Of a stretch of DNA of 43,404 bases, positions 18,265-26,874 are shown one piece after another. The DNA lies in assembly GCA_944392465.1 (NCBI GenBank), contig CALXWR010000006.1:1-43404 (forward strand). Reading direction: 5' to 3'. Source of the stretch: an uncultured Clostridia bacterium (GTDB lineage: Bacteria; Bacillota; Clostridia; TANB77; CAG-508). The translations under genes and the position numbers were made by a program. Under the pieces are notes generated by a model. The model was not told the DNA's origin. It made no database searches and was given only the letters and a program-made list of their open reading frames with translations. Numbering within the stretch: position 1 is the stretch's first letter; each line of letters starts with the position of its first letter.

Positions 18265-20005
18265 ATGGTTAATTTAAAAATAGATGATAAAAATGTTGTA
18301 GTACCAGAAGGAACAACTATACTTGATGCTGCTAAACAAGCAGGTATTGATATTCCAACTCTTTGTTTTTTGAAAGATATTAACGAAGTTGGAGATTGTA
18401 GAATGTGTATTGTGGAAGTTGAGGGTAGAAGAGGTTTTGCTACTTCTTGTATACAGAAAGTTGAAGAGGGAATGGTTGTACATACTCATACTCCGAATGT
18501 TTTAGAAGCAAGGCACACAATTTTAGATTTGATTATTTCTAATCATTCTAAAGATTGCTTGACCTGTACTCGTTCTCGGGAATTGTGAGCTTCAAGATTT
18601 AGCGATTAAATTTAATGTTTTAGATATAGATTATAAGGGTGAGAGAACTGAGCATAAAATTGATGATAAGTCTCCTTCTATAGTAAGAGATTTTAATAAA
18701 TGTATTTTATGTAGAAGATGTGTTGCTACTTGTAAAAATGTTCAAAATATTGGTGCAATTGACTGTATAGAAAGAGGTTTTGAGTCTTGTATTTCTACAA
18801 CTTATGACCATAGTTTAAATGATGTTAACTGTACATTTTGTGGTCAGTGTATAGAATCTTGTCCTACAGGTGCATTGCATGAGAAGGAAAATATAAATGA
18901 TGTATGGGCAAAATTAAAAGATCCTGATACTTATGTTGTTGTGCAAACAGCTCCATCTGTAAGAGTGGCTCTTGGTGAAGAGTTTGGAATGGAGATTGGA
19001 ACTAATGTTACAGGGAAAATGGTTTCAGCTTTAAAAGCTCTTGGTTTCGATAAAGTATTTGATACGAATACTGGAGCTGATTTTACTATAATGGAAGAAG
19101 CTACTGAGTTTGTAAGAAGGTTTAAAGATAATGATAATTTACCTATGACAACATCTTGTTGTCCTGGTTGGGTTAGATTTGCAGAAATGGAATATCCAGA
19201 GAATTTAGCTCATTTATCAAGTTGTAAATCACCGCATCAAATGTTTGGAGCGATTATTAAATCATATTATGCAGAAAAGAATAACATAGATCCTAAAAAA
19301 ATATTTGTTGTTTCTGTTATGCCTTGTATTGCTAAAAAATATGAAAGACAAAGAGATGAAATGAAAGTAAATGGATTATGGGATGTAGATGCTGTTATAA
19401 CTACTCGTGAACTTGCAAGGATGATAAAACAAGCTAATATAGAATTTGACAAATTAGAAGATGAAACATTTGATAATCCAATGGGAGAAGCTACTGGAGC
19501 TGCTGCTATATTTGGTGTGACAGGAGGAGTTATGGAGGCGGCACTTCGTACTGCGTATGAATTAATAACAGGAGAGGAACTAAAAAAGCTAGAATTTGAA
19601 GATGTAAGAGGACAAAAAGGACTAAAAAAAGCTACTGTAAAAATAGGAGATAAAGAAATAAAAGTAGCTGTAGCACATGGACTTGGAAATGCTAAAAAGG
19701 TTATGGAAGAGATAAAAAACGGAACAGCGGATTACAGCTTTGTAGAAGTAATGGCATGCCCGGGTGGATGCATAATGGGTGGAGGTCAACCTATAAAAAA
19801 TTCAAAAACAAGAATGACGGTAGATGTTGCTGGGAAAAGGGCTAAAGCAATGTATTCAATAGATGAGAGAAGCACAATAAGAAAGTCACACGAGAATCCT
19901 ATACTAAAACAAATATATAAGGATTATGTGGGAAAACCAGGAGAACACAAGGCACATGAGTTATTACATACACACTATGCACCAATGGAAGAATACAGAA
20001 TTTAG
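18265..20005 (+). CDS. hydA: [FeFe] hydrogenase catalytic subunit HydA (CGG +1 frameshift)
   Basis: The catalytic subunit, reducing protons at the H-cluster. ATG 18265 follows AGGAGG (18254-18259). The zero frame stops at 18586, but skipping the C of CGG 18577 joins it to the long downstream frame and gives 579 aa, the normal length. Domains: plant-type [2Fe-2S] (PTLCF...GDCRMC...ATSC); a His/Cys [4Fe-4S] motif (HSKDCLTCTRSGNCELQ) where the restored Gly lies inside the motif itself; a 2x[4Fe-4S] ferredoxin (CILCRRCVATCK, CTFCGQCIESCPTG); and the H-cluster domain with TSCCPGW, MPCIAKK and CPGGCIMGGGQ, followed by the small-subunit-like tail. No start codon with a ribosome binding site lies close after the break. 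Confident on identity; whether the break is tolerated rests on the CGG hypothesis. Confidence 0.93.
18577..18579 (+). other. +1 frameshift site at in-frame CGG (hydA)
   Basis: Zero-frame codons CGT TCT CGG GAA TTG TGA stop at 18586. Skipping C gives CGT TCT GGG AAT TGT GAG, which is R-S-G-N-C-E. This completes the invariant Cys motif of the His/Cys [4Fe-4S] cluster, and the restored frame is open to 20005. Confidence 0.9.
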
Positions 20006-20118
20006 AATTTATTCTTACGAGAAAAAATCACATAAGAAAAATCGTGTCAAGTGAAATTTGACGAAAAGTTAGAGAAAGTTTTTGTTTTTTTTCTACAAAA
20101 ATATTTCTACAAAAGTTA

Positions 20119-20124
20119 TATAAT
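20119..20124 (+). promoter_or_regulatory. Possible -10 box upstream of the era leader
   Basis: TATAAT in the context GTTATATAATGAG. No convincing -35 box stands at 16-18 bases. It lies about 90 bases before the conserved leader at 20207. Confidence 0.35.
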
Positions 20125-20206
20125 GAGAAAAATGAGTAAAGAAGCCTTGTATTTAATTTATCACTAAGCTAATAATAAGAAAAAATTATTAAAAAGTAGT
20201 AACAAA

Positions 20207-20319
20207 TATAGTTAGTAGAAACAACGAATATGTAAGCATCAAGAAGAGAAGTTTGAAAAATAATTATAATTTAATTCTTTTTCAATCGATTTGTGCCTCG
20301 GAAAGGACTGAGATTAAAT
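20207..20319 (+). promoter_or_regulatory. Conserved structured leader (copy 1) upstream of era
   Basis: This ~113-nt leader ends exactly at the era ATG and closely matches the leader at 23897-24013 before the GT-D gene. Shared blocks are ATAGT..GTAGA..AAC, AAGC.ATCAA.AAG, TTGAAAAATAATTATAATTT and TTGTGCCTC, followed by an (A/G)GAAGGA-like box and GAxATTAAA up to the ATG. The two arms GTTTGAAAAA and TTTTTCAATC form a hairpin. GCCTC just before the GGAAAGGA box could pair with it and hide the ribosome binding site. This looks like a cis-regulatory RNA; the class is not recognised. Confidence 0.6.
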
Positions 20320-21222
20320 ATGGAAGAAAAGTTTAAATCAGGTTTTGTATCAGTACTTGGAAGAACCAATGTGGGAAAATCAAGTATAATAAATAAGTTG
20401 GTAGGGGAAAAAGTTGCTGCAATAGCAAATAAACCTCAAACTACAAGAACTGTAATAAGAGCTATAGTTAATAGGAAAAATTCACAAATTATATTTATTG
20501 ATACACCAGGAATACATAAACCAAAATCTAAGCTTGGTGATGTTATGGTGGAGAATGCTTTTGAGGTTTCTAAAGATGTTGATGTTGTGGTATTTGTGGT
20601 GGAAGCTACATCTGATGAAATTGGAAAAGGTGACCGCCTTATATTAGATAAAATTAAAGAAGCTAAAAGGACAACCATATTAGTAATAAATAAAGTGGAT
20701 TTAGTGGATAAAGCTAAGGTAGCAAAATTAATTAACTTATATAAAGAAGAGTATAATTTTGCAAGTATAATACCTGTGTCTACAGTAAAAAATATTAACT
20801 TAGATGCTATACTAGATGAAATTGAAAAGAACCTTAAAGAAGGTCCTGCATATTATGATATAGAAGAGTATACAGACCAAACAACAAGGCAATTAGTAGA
20901 AGAGACTATTAGAGAAAAAGCTTTAAAGTTATTAAATGATGAAGTACCACATGGGATTTTTGTAGAAGTAGAGAAATTGAAAAAGAGAAAAACAATGGAA
21001 AACACACCTTTTTACAATATTGATGTTGTTATATATTGCTTAAGAGAATCTCATAAAGGAATAATAATAGGAAAAAATGGTTCAATGCTTAAGAAAATTG
21101 GAACTTATGCAAGAGAAGATCTAGAAAAAATGTTAGGAATAAAAATTAATCTTAAAATATGGGTGAAAGTACGTGCAGATTGGATTAATAACGAGAAATT
21201 TATTAAAAATTTTAAATTGTGA
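20320..21222 (+). CDS. era: GTPase Era
   Basis: Essential GTPase that binds 16S rRNA and assists 30S subunit assembly. The 300-aa length is normal. The G domain has G1 GRTNVGKS, G2 with TTRTVIRAI, G3 DTPGIHKP, G4 NKVD and G5 VSTVK. The C-terminal KH domain includes VVIYCLRESHKGIIIGKNGSMLKKIG. ATG 20320 (MEEKFKSGFV) is chosen because upstream GTG 20293 would add an unconserved stretch and lies inside the conserved leader. Era usually neighbours ybeY, dgkA and recO; here the hydrogenase operon separates it from ybeY. The leader at 20207-20319 may regulate it. Confidence 0.96.
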   Translation: MEEKFKSGFVSVLGRTNVGKSSIINKLVGEKVAAIANKPQTTRTVIRAIVNRKNSQIIFIDTPGIHKPKSKLGDVMVENAFEVSKDVDVVVFVVEATSDEIGKGDRLILDKIKEAKRTTILVINKVDLVDKAKVAKLINLYKEEYNFASIIPVSTVKNINLDAILDEIEKNLKEGPAYYDIEEYTDQTTRQLVEETIREKALKLLNDEVPHGIFVEVEKLKKRKTMENTPFYNIDVVIYCLRESHKGIIIGKNGSMLKKIGTYAREDLEKMLGIKINLKIWVKVRADWINNEKFIKNFKL

Positions 21223-21440
21223 GTTTAAAGAAAAGCTAAAAAATAATTGATTATTAAAATTTAAGATATTTAACCTAATTTGCTAGTTAAATTTAGATGT
21301 ATAGTATAAAAAACAAGACTAGCTTAAAAATAAAATAGAATAAAATTTTAAAAAATGCAAAAGATAAAATAAATATATATATTCTTAAAATTATTAATTA
21401 AGAACATATATTAACTTTATGAAACGGAGATGATGGCTAC

Positions 21441-21623
21441 ATGATAAAACAAATTGCTTGGAATACTTTTAAAAACACAGGAAATATTAATACCTTTTTA
21501 GAGTTAGTAGAGCTAGAAAATGTAGAAAGAAATCTTGCAAAAAACATGGAAGGAAACATTATTGAGGCGGATAAACAAAATGGGAATTTTGAAATTAAAG
21601 GGAATAGTAATATCAGAACATAA
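21441..21623 (+). CDS. yqzL: YqzL-like small protein
   Basis: A 60-aa product starting MIKQIAWNTFKNTGNINTFL, which fits the small YqzL-like family (W-x2-F-x3-G-x-I-x2-Y/F-L) found just upstream of recO in Bacilli and Clostridia. Its function is unknown. The C-terminal ~25 residues are unlike the short family core. The reading frame overlaps the recO start by 44 bases, which suggests translational coupling. A weak GGAG box stands 12 bases before the ATG. Confidence 0.65.
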   Translation: MIKQIAWNTFKNTGNINTFLELVELENVERNLAKNMEGNIIEADKQNGNFEIKGNSNIRT

Positions 21624-22311
21624 CATGGGTGACTTTGATAAAATGGTTACAATTTTAACTCCAAATGGTAAAATAGGGTGTGCTGCCAAAGGTGCAAGGC
21701 GTCCTAAGAGTGCACTTATGGCAGCAACTCAATTTTTATGCTTTGGCGATTTTTTAATATATCAGGGTGTAAGTTCATATAATATAAATTCATGTGAGAT
21801 TAATGAACTGTTCTATAATTTAAGAATTGATATAGACAAACTACAATATGCATCACATATAACTAAAATAGTAAATGATGTAACAGATGAGAACCAGAAT
21901 ACATACAGGATTTTGCAATTGTTTTTAAATACATTATATGTACTTTCAGAAACAGATAAAAATATGGATTTGGTTATATCAATTTTTAAATTAAAACTTT
22001 TATGTCTTTTAGGTTTTACACCAATAATTGATAAATGCACTAATTGTAAAAAACAAGATGAAAAATTAAAATATTTTAGTTTTAGAGATAATGGATTAAA
22101 ATGTGAGGCATGTGGAAGACAAGACAAAGGAGCAATTGAAATTTCTGAAGCTACATTAAATGCCATAAAATATATAGTGCTTTCACCACCTAAAAAATTA
22201 TTTTCATTTAATTTATCAGAAAAAGCAATAAAGGAACTAGAGATAATAAGTAAAATTTATTTAAATGAAAAATTAGATAAAGAATATAAATTAGAAAAAT
22301 TTAAAATATAA
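21580..22311 (+). CDS. recO: DNA repair protein RecO
   Basis: RecO loads RecA through the RecFOR pathway and anneals ssDNA. The 243-aa length from ATG 21580 is typical; it starts MGILKLKGIVISEHNMGDFDK, the usual OB-fold N-terminus with D-K-x2-x-I-L-T-P-x-G-K. The C-terminal helical domain holds the zinc motif C-T-N-C...C-E-A-C (residues ~162-185). GAGGCGG 9 bases upstream supports this start over TTG 21535. It overlaps yqzL and is followed by a terminator. Confidence 0.94.
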   Translation: MGILKLKGIVISEHNMGDFDKMVTILTPNGKIGCAAKGARRPKSALMAATQFLCFGDFLIYQGVSSYNINSCEINELFYNLRIDIDKLQYASHITKIVNDVTDENQNTYRILQLFLNTLYVLSETDKNMDLVISIFKLKLLCLLGFTPIIDKCTNCKKQDEKLKYFSFRDNGLKCEACGRQDKGAIEISEATLNAIKYIVLSPPKKLFSFNLSEKAIKELEIISKIYLNEKLDKEYKLEKFKI

Positions 22312-22365
22312 GCAAATTTAAAGTATACATAAAAAGTATATTGGTACATTGCTTATATTTTTTCT
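22307..22365 (+). terminator. Terminator after recO
   Basis: TATAAGCAA (overlapping the recO stop codon) pairs perfectly with TTGCTTATA at 22349-22357, with an inner GTATAC pairing, followed by a TTTTTTCTTTT tail. Confidence 0.65.
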
Positions 22366-22389
22366 TTTGTAGTCTACGACTAAAAAAGA

Positions 22390-22418
22390 TTGATTTTTAA
22401 AAAATTTTATGATATAAT
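22390..22418 (+). promoter_or_regulatory. Promoter of the pyruvyl transferase gene
   Basis: TTGATT (22390-22395), exactly 17 bases, TATAAT (22413-22418). It lies 64 bases before the start codon and directly after the recO terminator. Confidence 0.75.
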
Positions 22419-22481
22419 TTAAGAGTTCAAATTATTAAATTATACTACAAAATTTGTAGCTAAAAAAGAAAGGGGGATGAA

Positions 22482-23525
22482 ATGAAAAAAGCAGGAATCG
22501 TAACATTATTTGGAGAGTATAATTTTGGAAATAGATTACAAAATTATGCAGTTCAACAAGTTTTAAGAAATAAAGGACTAGAAGCGGAAACAATAAAATA
22601 CATAGGATTAGAGGATGATGTTCCTGTTATCAGAAATGAAAAAGATGAAAGTAGATTAAAGAAATTTAAAAAATTTAATGAAAATATAGAGTTTGCAGAT
22701 GAAATTCTATATAAAGAGCATGAAGTACCAGAAAGATTTAAAAGAGATTATGATTATATCGTTTTGGGAAGTGACCAAATCTGGAATTTTACATTTGATA
22801 AAATTTTTTCAGATAAAGCATTAGGCACTTTTGTACCAAAGGAAAAGAGAGTTTCTTTTTCAGCAAGTTTTGGAATTGATTACGCACCTGAAGAAGGAAG
22901 TAACTTATATGAATTATGTAAAAATGGATTAAATAATATAAAGAGTATATCTGTTAGAGAATCTGCAGGAAAAGAAATAGTAGGAAAATTAACTGGCAGA
23001 GATGATGTAGAGGTTTTAATAGATCCAACAATGATGCTTGATAAATCTGAATGGGAAAAGGTTATGAAAAAACCAGAAAGTTTAAAAACAGACAAATACA
23101 TTTTAAAAAGTTTTTTAGGAGATGTATCAAACGATGTCTGGAAAGAGCTAAAAAGAGTAGCACAAGAAAACGAATGTGAAATAATAGATATATCAGATAA
23201 AGATAGTCCATATTATGATATGGGACCAGCTGAATTTCTATACTTAGAAAAAAATGCTTTCCTAGTAGCAACAGATTCATTTCATTCATGTGTGTTTTCA
23301 ATAATATTCTCAACACCTTTTATTGTATTTGAAAGAGAAGGTGGAAATTTACAAAGTATGTATTCAAGAATTGAAACTTTATTAGAAACATTTGAAATGA
23401 AAAATAGAGTATTTAATAAAAAAATTACGGCAGATATTTTAGATAATGATTATTCTAAAGCACATGAGATATTACAAAAAGAGCAAACAAGAGTAAATAA
23501 TTTTTTAGATACTGCCTTTGAATAA
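22482..23525 (+). CDS. Polysaccharide pyruvyl transferase family protein
   Basis: A 347-aa protein of the CsaB/WcaK-type family, which transfers pyruvate from phosphoenolpyruvate to sugars of cell-surface polysaccharides. Typical features: the N-terminal GIVTLFGEYNFGNRLQNYAVQ (G-N-x-L-Q-x-Y-A), then YDYIVLGSDQIWN, SFSASFG, SVRE, DPTMML and, near the end, FLVATDSFHSCVFSIIFSTPF with the catalytic-region S-F-H. A GGGGGAT box precedes the ATG. The two glycosyltransferases downstream suggest work on a surface glycan. The exact acceptor sugar cannot be told. Confidence 0.88.
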   Translation: MKKAGIVTLFGEYNFGNRLQNYAVQQVLRNKGLEAETIKYIGLEDDVPVIRNEKDESRLKKFKKFNENIEFADEILYKEHEVPERFKRDYDYIVLGSDQIWNFTFDKIFSDKALGTFVPKEKRVSFSASFGIDYAPEEGSNLYELCKNGLNNIKSISVRESAGKEIVGKLTGRDDVEVLIDPTMMLDKSEWEKVMKKPESLKTDKYILKSFLGDVSNDVWKELKRVAQENECEIIDISDKDSPYYDMGPAEFLYLEKNAFLVATDSFHSCVFSIIFSTPFIVFEREGGNLQSMYSRIETLLETFEMKNRVFNKKITADILDNDYSKAHEILQKEQTRVNNFLDTAFE

Positions 23526-23535
23526 TGAGGAGTTT

Positions 23536-23652
23536 ATGAAAGAAGATTGTAGTAGTAACATACCTTTAGGAAAAAGGAAAATAAAAAAATATAATAAATT
23601 AAAAATATTAAATAATTTAACCTTTTTACTAAAGGTATGTAAAACAATATAA
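23536..23652 (+). CDS. Possible small basic protein (38 aa)
   Basis: ATG 23536 has a good GAGGAG box 5 bases upstream and lies 10 bases after the pyruvyl transferase stop codon. The product is basic (MKEDCSSNIPLGKRKIKKYN..., 10 Lys/Arg in 38) and ends LLKVCKTI. The ORF contains a perfect inverted repeat (23558-23640), so the signal may be a hairpin RNA rather than a protein. No family is recognised. Confidence 0.35.
   Translation: MKEDCSSNIPLGKRKIKKYNKLKILNNLTFLLKVCKTI
23558..23640 (+). repeat. Long hairpin downstream of the pyruvyl transferase gene
   Basis: ACATACCTTTAG (23558-23569) pairs perfectly with CTAAAGGTATGT (23629-23640), and AAAAAGG (23571-23577) with CCTTTTT (23621-23627). The stem is 19 bp with one mismatch, around an AT-only loop. 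No T tract follows. Confidence 0.65.
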
Positions 23653-23740
23653 ACTAATAATAAAACAATAAAATATTTTAAAAAACTTAGAATGTCTAAG
23701 CAATATTTTTAGACAATAACAATTAAATACCAATACTAAA

Positions 23741-23771
23741 AAATCTATTTTAATAGATTTCTTTATTTTTT
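23741..23771 (+). terminator. Terminator in the 23526-24013 region
   Basis: AAATCTATT and AATAGATTT form a tight hairpin followed by CTTTATTTTTT. The rest of the region is AT-rich, with a smaller TGTCTAA/TTAGACA hairpin at 23693-23715. Confidence 0.6.
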
Positions 23772-23875
23772 AATAATATCTAAGCTTTTTAAAGCATTTT
23801 ATTTAATAAATACTATGCTTTGTTTACATATGTAGAATAAAGAAAAAATTAATAAACAAAAACATAAAAATATAG

Positions 23876-23881
23876 TATAAT
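23876..23881 (+). promoter_or_regulatory. Possible -10 box upstream of leader copy 2
   Basis: TATAAT in the context AGTATAATATT, just before the conserved leader at 23897. The -35 region is not clear. Confidence 0.4.
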
Positions 23882-23896
23882 ATTAAATATTATTAA

Positions 23897-24013
23897 GATA
23901 GTGTAGAGTAAACTATAAAAGCTATCAAAAAGGTAGAAAAAAGGTTGAAAAATAATTATAATTTAATTCTTTTCCAACCAGAATTGTGCCTCTAGGAAGG
24001 AATGAAATTAAAA
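23897..24013 (+). promoter_or_regulatory. Conserved structured leader (copy 2) upstream of the GT-D gene
   Basis: Same leader as 20207-20319. The stem here is GGTTGAAAAA with CTTTTCCAACC, where era has GTTTGAAAAA with TTTTTCAATC; the changes keep the pairing (covariation between two copies). TTGTGCCTC precedes TAGGAAGGA, with an ATG at the same distance as in era. GCCTC/AGG pairing could hide the ribosome binding site. Confidence 0.6.
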
Positions 24014-24886
24014 ATGAAGGTTAGCAAAACTAATAAAAATTATACTGCAAAAACAGAAGACATTTTAAGTGGATTTAAAATAAAAAGCCCAGACGATACA
24101 ATAGAAAAAATAGTAAATGATAATTGCTCTATTGCTAGGTTTGGGGATGGCGAATTTGATATGATTTGCGGAGTTGGAATGAAATATCAAAAATATAATA
24201 AAGAATTAGCCAAAAGATTAAAACAAGTTTTAGATAGCAATGAAAAAGGATTACTAATAGGAATTAACAATGTTATAGATTTAGAATATTCTGAAAAATA
24301 TAACGATTTTGCAAATAATTTTTGGAAAGGCTGGCTTCATGATAATAAATTTAAACTTTTAAAACTATTATCAAAAAATAAACAATACTATTCTTCTAAT
24401 ATTACAAGGTTTTATATAGATTATAAAGATAAATCTTGGGTAGGAGATTATGTGCAAAATTTAAGAAGAATATGGGACAATCAGGAGGTTGTTATAGTTG
24501 AAGGAGAATATAGTAGATTAGGTGTAGGCAATGATTTATTTGATAATATGAAATCAATACAAAGAATTATTTGTCCATCTGAAAATGCTTTTGAAATATA
24601 TGATAAAATACTAAATGAAATATTAAAAGTTGATAAAAATAAAATGATAATGTTAGCTTTGGGACCTACTGCTACAGTATTAGCTTATGACTTATATAAA
24701 AAAGGATACAGAGCAATAGATATAGGACATGTAGATATTGAGTATGAATGGTTTTTAAGAAAAGCAACAGAAAAGATAAAAATAGAAACCAAGTATGTAA
24801 CAGAAGTTAAAGATGGAGAAAATAATATTCAAGATATTCAAGATGAAAAATACGAAAAAGAAATAATAGCGAGAATAATGGACTAG
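24014..24886 (+). CDS. GT-D fold glycosyltransferase (DUF1792 family)
   Basis: A 290-aa protein of the family first described for streptococcal adhesin glycosylation (GT-D fold). Visible motifs: SIARFGDGEFDMI near the N-terminus (the family's R-x-G-D-G-E), WVGDYVQNLRRIW, VIVEGEYSRLGVGNDLF, ALGPTATVLAYDLYKKGY and IDIGHVDIEYEWFL. No membrane segment is present, so it acts in the cytoplasm, probably adding a hexose to a surface glycan or protein. ATG 24014 is preferred over 24002 because the leader shared with era then ends at the same distance from the start and the GGAAGGA box has proper spacing. The tail of ~30 residues is charged. Confidence 0.88.
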   Translation: MKVSKTNKNYTAKTEDILSGFKIKSPDDTIEKIVNDNCSIARFGDGEFDMICGVGMKYQKYNKELAKRLKQVLDSNEKGLLIGINNVIDLEYSEKYNDFANNFWKGWLHDNKFKLLKLLSKNKQYYSSNITRFYIDYKDKSWVGDYVQNLRRIWDNQEVVIVEGEYSRLGVGNDLFDNMKSIQRIICPSENAFEIYDKILNEILKVDKNKMIMLALGPTATVLAYDLYKKGYRAIDIGHVDIEYEWFLRKATEKIKIETKYVTEVKDGENNIQDIQDEKYEKEIIARIMD

Positions 24887-24973
24887 AATATAAAAGCTAA
24901 ATTAGTCAAATACACTAGAGAAAAAAAGGACAAACACACTAATTTGCAAAAAAATGACTAAAAAGAAAATATA

Positions 24974-24982
24974 TGATATAAT
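24974..24982 (+). promoter_or_regulatory. Extended -10 promoter before the 25040 gene
   Basis: TGATATAAT (TG extension plus TATAAT) with ATGACT as a weak -35 box 17 bases upstream (24954-24959). Confidence 0.5.
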
Positions 24983-25039
24983 ATTCTAGTATTTAAACCA
25001 ATAAAATGAATAACAGATTGATAAAAGAGAGAGGATCCT

Positions 25040-26287
25040 ATGAAACAGAAAATTAATTTGGGGATAGGTTTTATAAGTGGTAGACCTAATGTATGCAAAA
25101 TTATTAACAACTATGAACAATTTATGGTTGAACAAATTAAAGACCTAGATATAGAAGTAGATATTACAATATACATACTATATGATTTAAATTATCAACA
25201 TACAATAAGAACAGACTTTTATGGAATTTTGCCAAAAGCATACAGGAATTTAAGAATAAAATACATAACGCCAGAAAGTATTATAGAATACCAAAAAATA
25301 TTAATGTCTAGATTTGGTATGACTAGTGCTGACGCAAAATTACTAATTGGAACAGGTTATGCAAAAGCAAGAAATACTATTTTATATTGTGCAATGCAAC
25401 ATAAAATGGATTACATACTTTTCTGGGATGATGACGAATATCCAGTAGCAAATATAATGGAAGATGACCAAATATTATGGGTAAAACAAAAAAATTTATT
25501 AGAACACATAAAACACATAAAAAATACAGATGTAACTATGGGATATCGTTGTGGAATGATGAATCCTATTCCATATATTCAATATACAGACGTAATAAAG
25601 GAAGAAGATTACAAAAACTTTATAGATGCATTAGAGAACGAAGTTATCTCATGGGATAAAATACAAAGAATGAGAGAAAATACAAGCTGTATTTCATATG
25701 CAGACCCAGATATAGCAAGAGGAATTAAAAAGCCGGAAGTAGTAGAAGGCATAGGAAAACAAAACTTCGTATTAGGCTCAGGATTATGCCTTAATTTAGA
25801 TAATATAGATAAAATTCCAGCATTTTACAACCCTCCAAATGCAAGAGGAGAAGATACATTTTTCTCATGTGCATTAAAAAGTAAAAATGCAGAAGTTTTA
25901 AAAGTACCAACATATCATTTTCATGATTCTTTCTTACAATATACAGGAATAATGAAAGGAAAATATCCAAAAAAACTTGGAAAAATATCATTGGTAGATG
26001 CCGAAATAGAGCAAAGATTTTTAAAAGCGACTATTGGTTGGACAAGATATAAACCATTGTTATATTATATTACAGATAGAGAAAATTACGATAAAATAAT
26101 AGATGAAACAAGAGATAAATTAAAGAAGAGTGTACAAAAAATAAATACAGAGTTTGCAACATGTGATTTCTCATGTTTAATTAGAGAATTAAATCAATAT
26201 GATGCAGAAGTAGAAAAACATTATGCAGAATATTTAAGAGTAATTGAATTATGGGATAAATTTAAAAAAGATATTAGAGAAGGATAA
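25040..26287 (+). CDS. GT-A type glycosyltransferase (415 aa)
   Basis: A soluble GT-A fold glycosyltransferase. The strand IDYILFWDDDEYP-type segment (DYILFWDDDEYP, about residue 130) carries the D-x-D metal/nucleotide-sugar motif, preceded by GYAKARNTIL (R-N-x2-L). Later motifs are GSGLCLN, NARGEDTFFSCAL (the E-D acceptor/catalytic region) and YHFHDSF. No membrane helix. The ATG follows GAGAGGA. It stands between the GT-D gene and pth; with the pyruvyl transferase it suggests a surface-glycan or glycoprotein modification set. Donor and acceptor cannot be told. Confidence 0.8.
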   Translation: MKQKINLGIGFISGRPNVCKIINNYEQFMVEQIKDLDIEVDITIYILYDLNYQHTIRTDFYGILPKAYRNLRIKYITPESIIEYQKILMSRFGMTSADAKLLIGTGYAKARNTILYCAMQHKMDYILFWDDDEYPVANIMEDDQILWVKQKNLLEHIKHIKNTDVTMGYRCGMMNPIPYIQYTDVIKEEDYKNFIDALENEVISWDKIQRMRENTSCISYADPDIARGIKKPEVVEGIGKQNFVLGSGLCLNLDNIDKIPAFYNPPNARGEDTFFSCALKSKNAEVLKVPTYHFHDSFLQYTGIMKGKYPKKLGKISLVDAEIEQRFLKATIGWTRYKPLLYYITDRENYDKIIDETRDKLKKSVQKINTEFATCDFSCLIRELNQYDAEVEKHYAEYLRVIELWDKFKKDIREG

Positions 26288-26291
26288 AATT

Positions 26292-26858
26292 ATGTATATA
26301 ATTATTGGGTTAGGAAATCCAGAACCAGATTATTCTAGAACCAGGCATAATATGGGATTTGACGTTATTAATAAATTAGCAGAAAAGAATGAAATAAAAT
26401 TAAATAAATCTAAATTTAATGCTATTTATGGTACAGGGAATATAAATGGAGAGAAAGTAATTCTTGTAAAACCTCAAACATTTATGAATCTTAGCGGAGA
26501 TTCTGTGGTCCAATTCGTTAATTTTTATAAAATTCCATTAAAAAATTTAATTGTTATATATGATGATATGGATACTGAAACAGCTAAAATTAGAGTAAGA
26601 GCAAAAGGTGGACCTGGATCACATAATGGTATGAAAAGCATTGTATTTAGATTAAATACAGAAGATTTTGCCAGAATTCGTGTAGGAATAGGAAAGTCTA
26701 TGCACGAATTTGATAGAATTAATTTTGTAATTGGACATATTCCAGATGAAGAATATGTGGAATTACAAAAAGGAGAAGATATAGCAGTAGAAGCTGTGGA
26801 ATACTGGATACAAAAAGGGATAGATAATACAATGAACAAATTTAATGTTAAAAGCTAA
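26292..26858 (+). CDS. pth: Peptidyl-tRNA hydrolase
   Basis: Cleaves peptidyl-tRNA released by stalled ribosomes and recycles the tRNA. The 188-aa length is normal. Motifs: IIIGLGNPEPDYSRTRHNMGF with the catalytic His of R-H-N, LVKPQTFMNLSG, IVIYDDMD and KGGPGSHNGMKSI. ATG 26292 follows AGAAGG and lies 4 bases after the preceding stop codon. RNase E/G follows 16 bases after the stop codon, so the two are co-transcribed. Confidence 0.96.
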   Translation: MYIIIGLGNPEPDYSRTRHNMGFDVINKLAEKNEIKLNKSKFNAIYGTGNINGEKVILVKPQTFMNLSGDSVVQFVNFYKIPLKNLIVIYDDMDTETAKIRVRAKGGPGSHNGMKSIVFRLNTEDFARIRVGIGKSMHEFDRINFVIGHIPDEEYVELQKGEDIAVEAVEYWIQKGIDNTMNKFNVKS

Positions 26859-26874
26859 TCAAGAAGGGATATAT

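Noticed and set aside
20293-20319. Upstream GTG start for era, which would include an in-frame CGG (CCT CGG AAA).
   Set aside because: This stretch belongs to the conserved leader; era starts at ATG 20320. The CGG is therefore not translated and is no counter-example.
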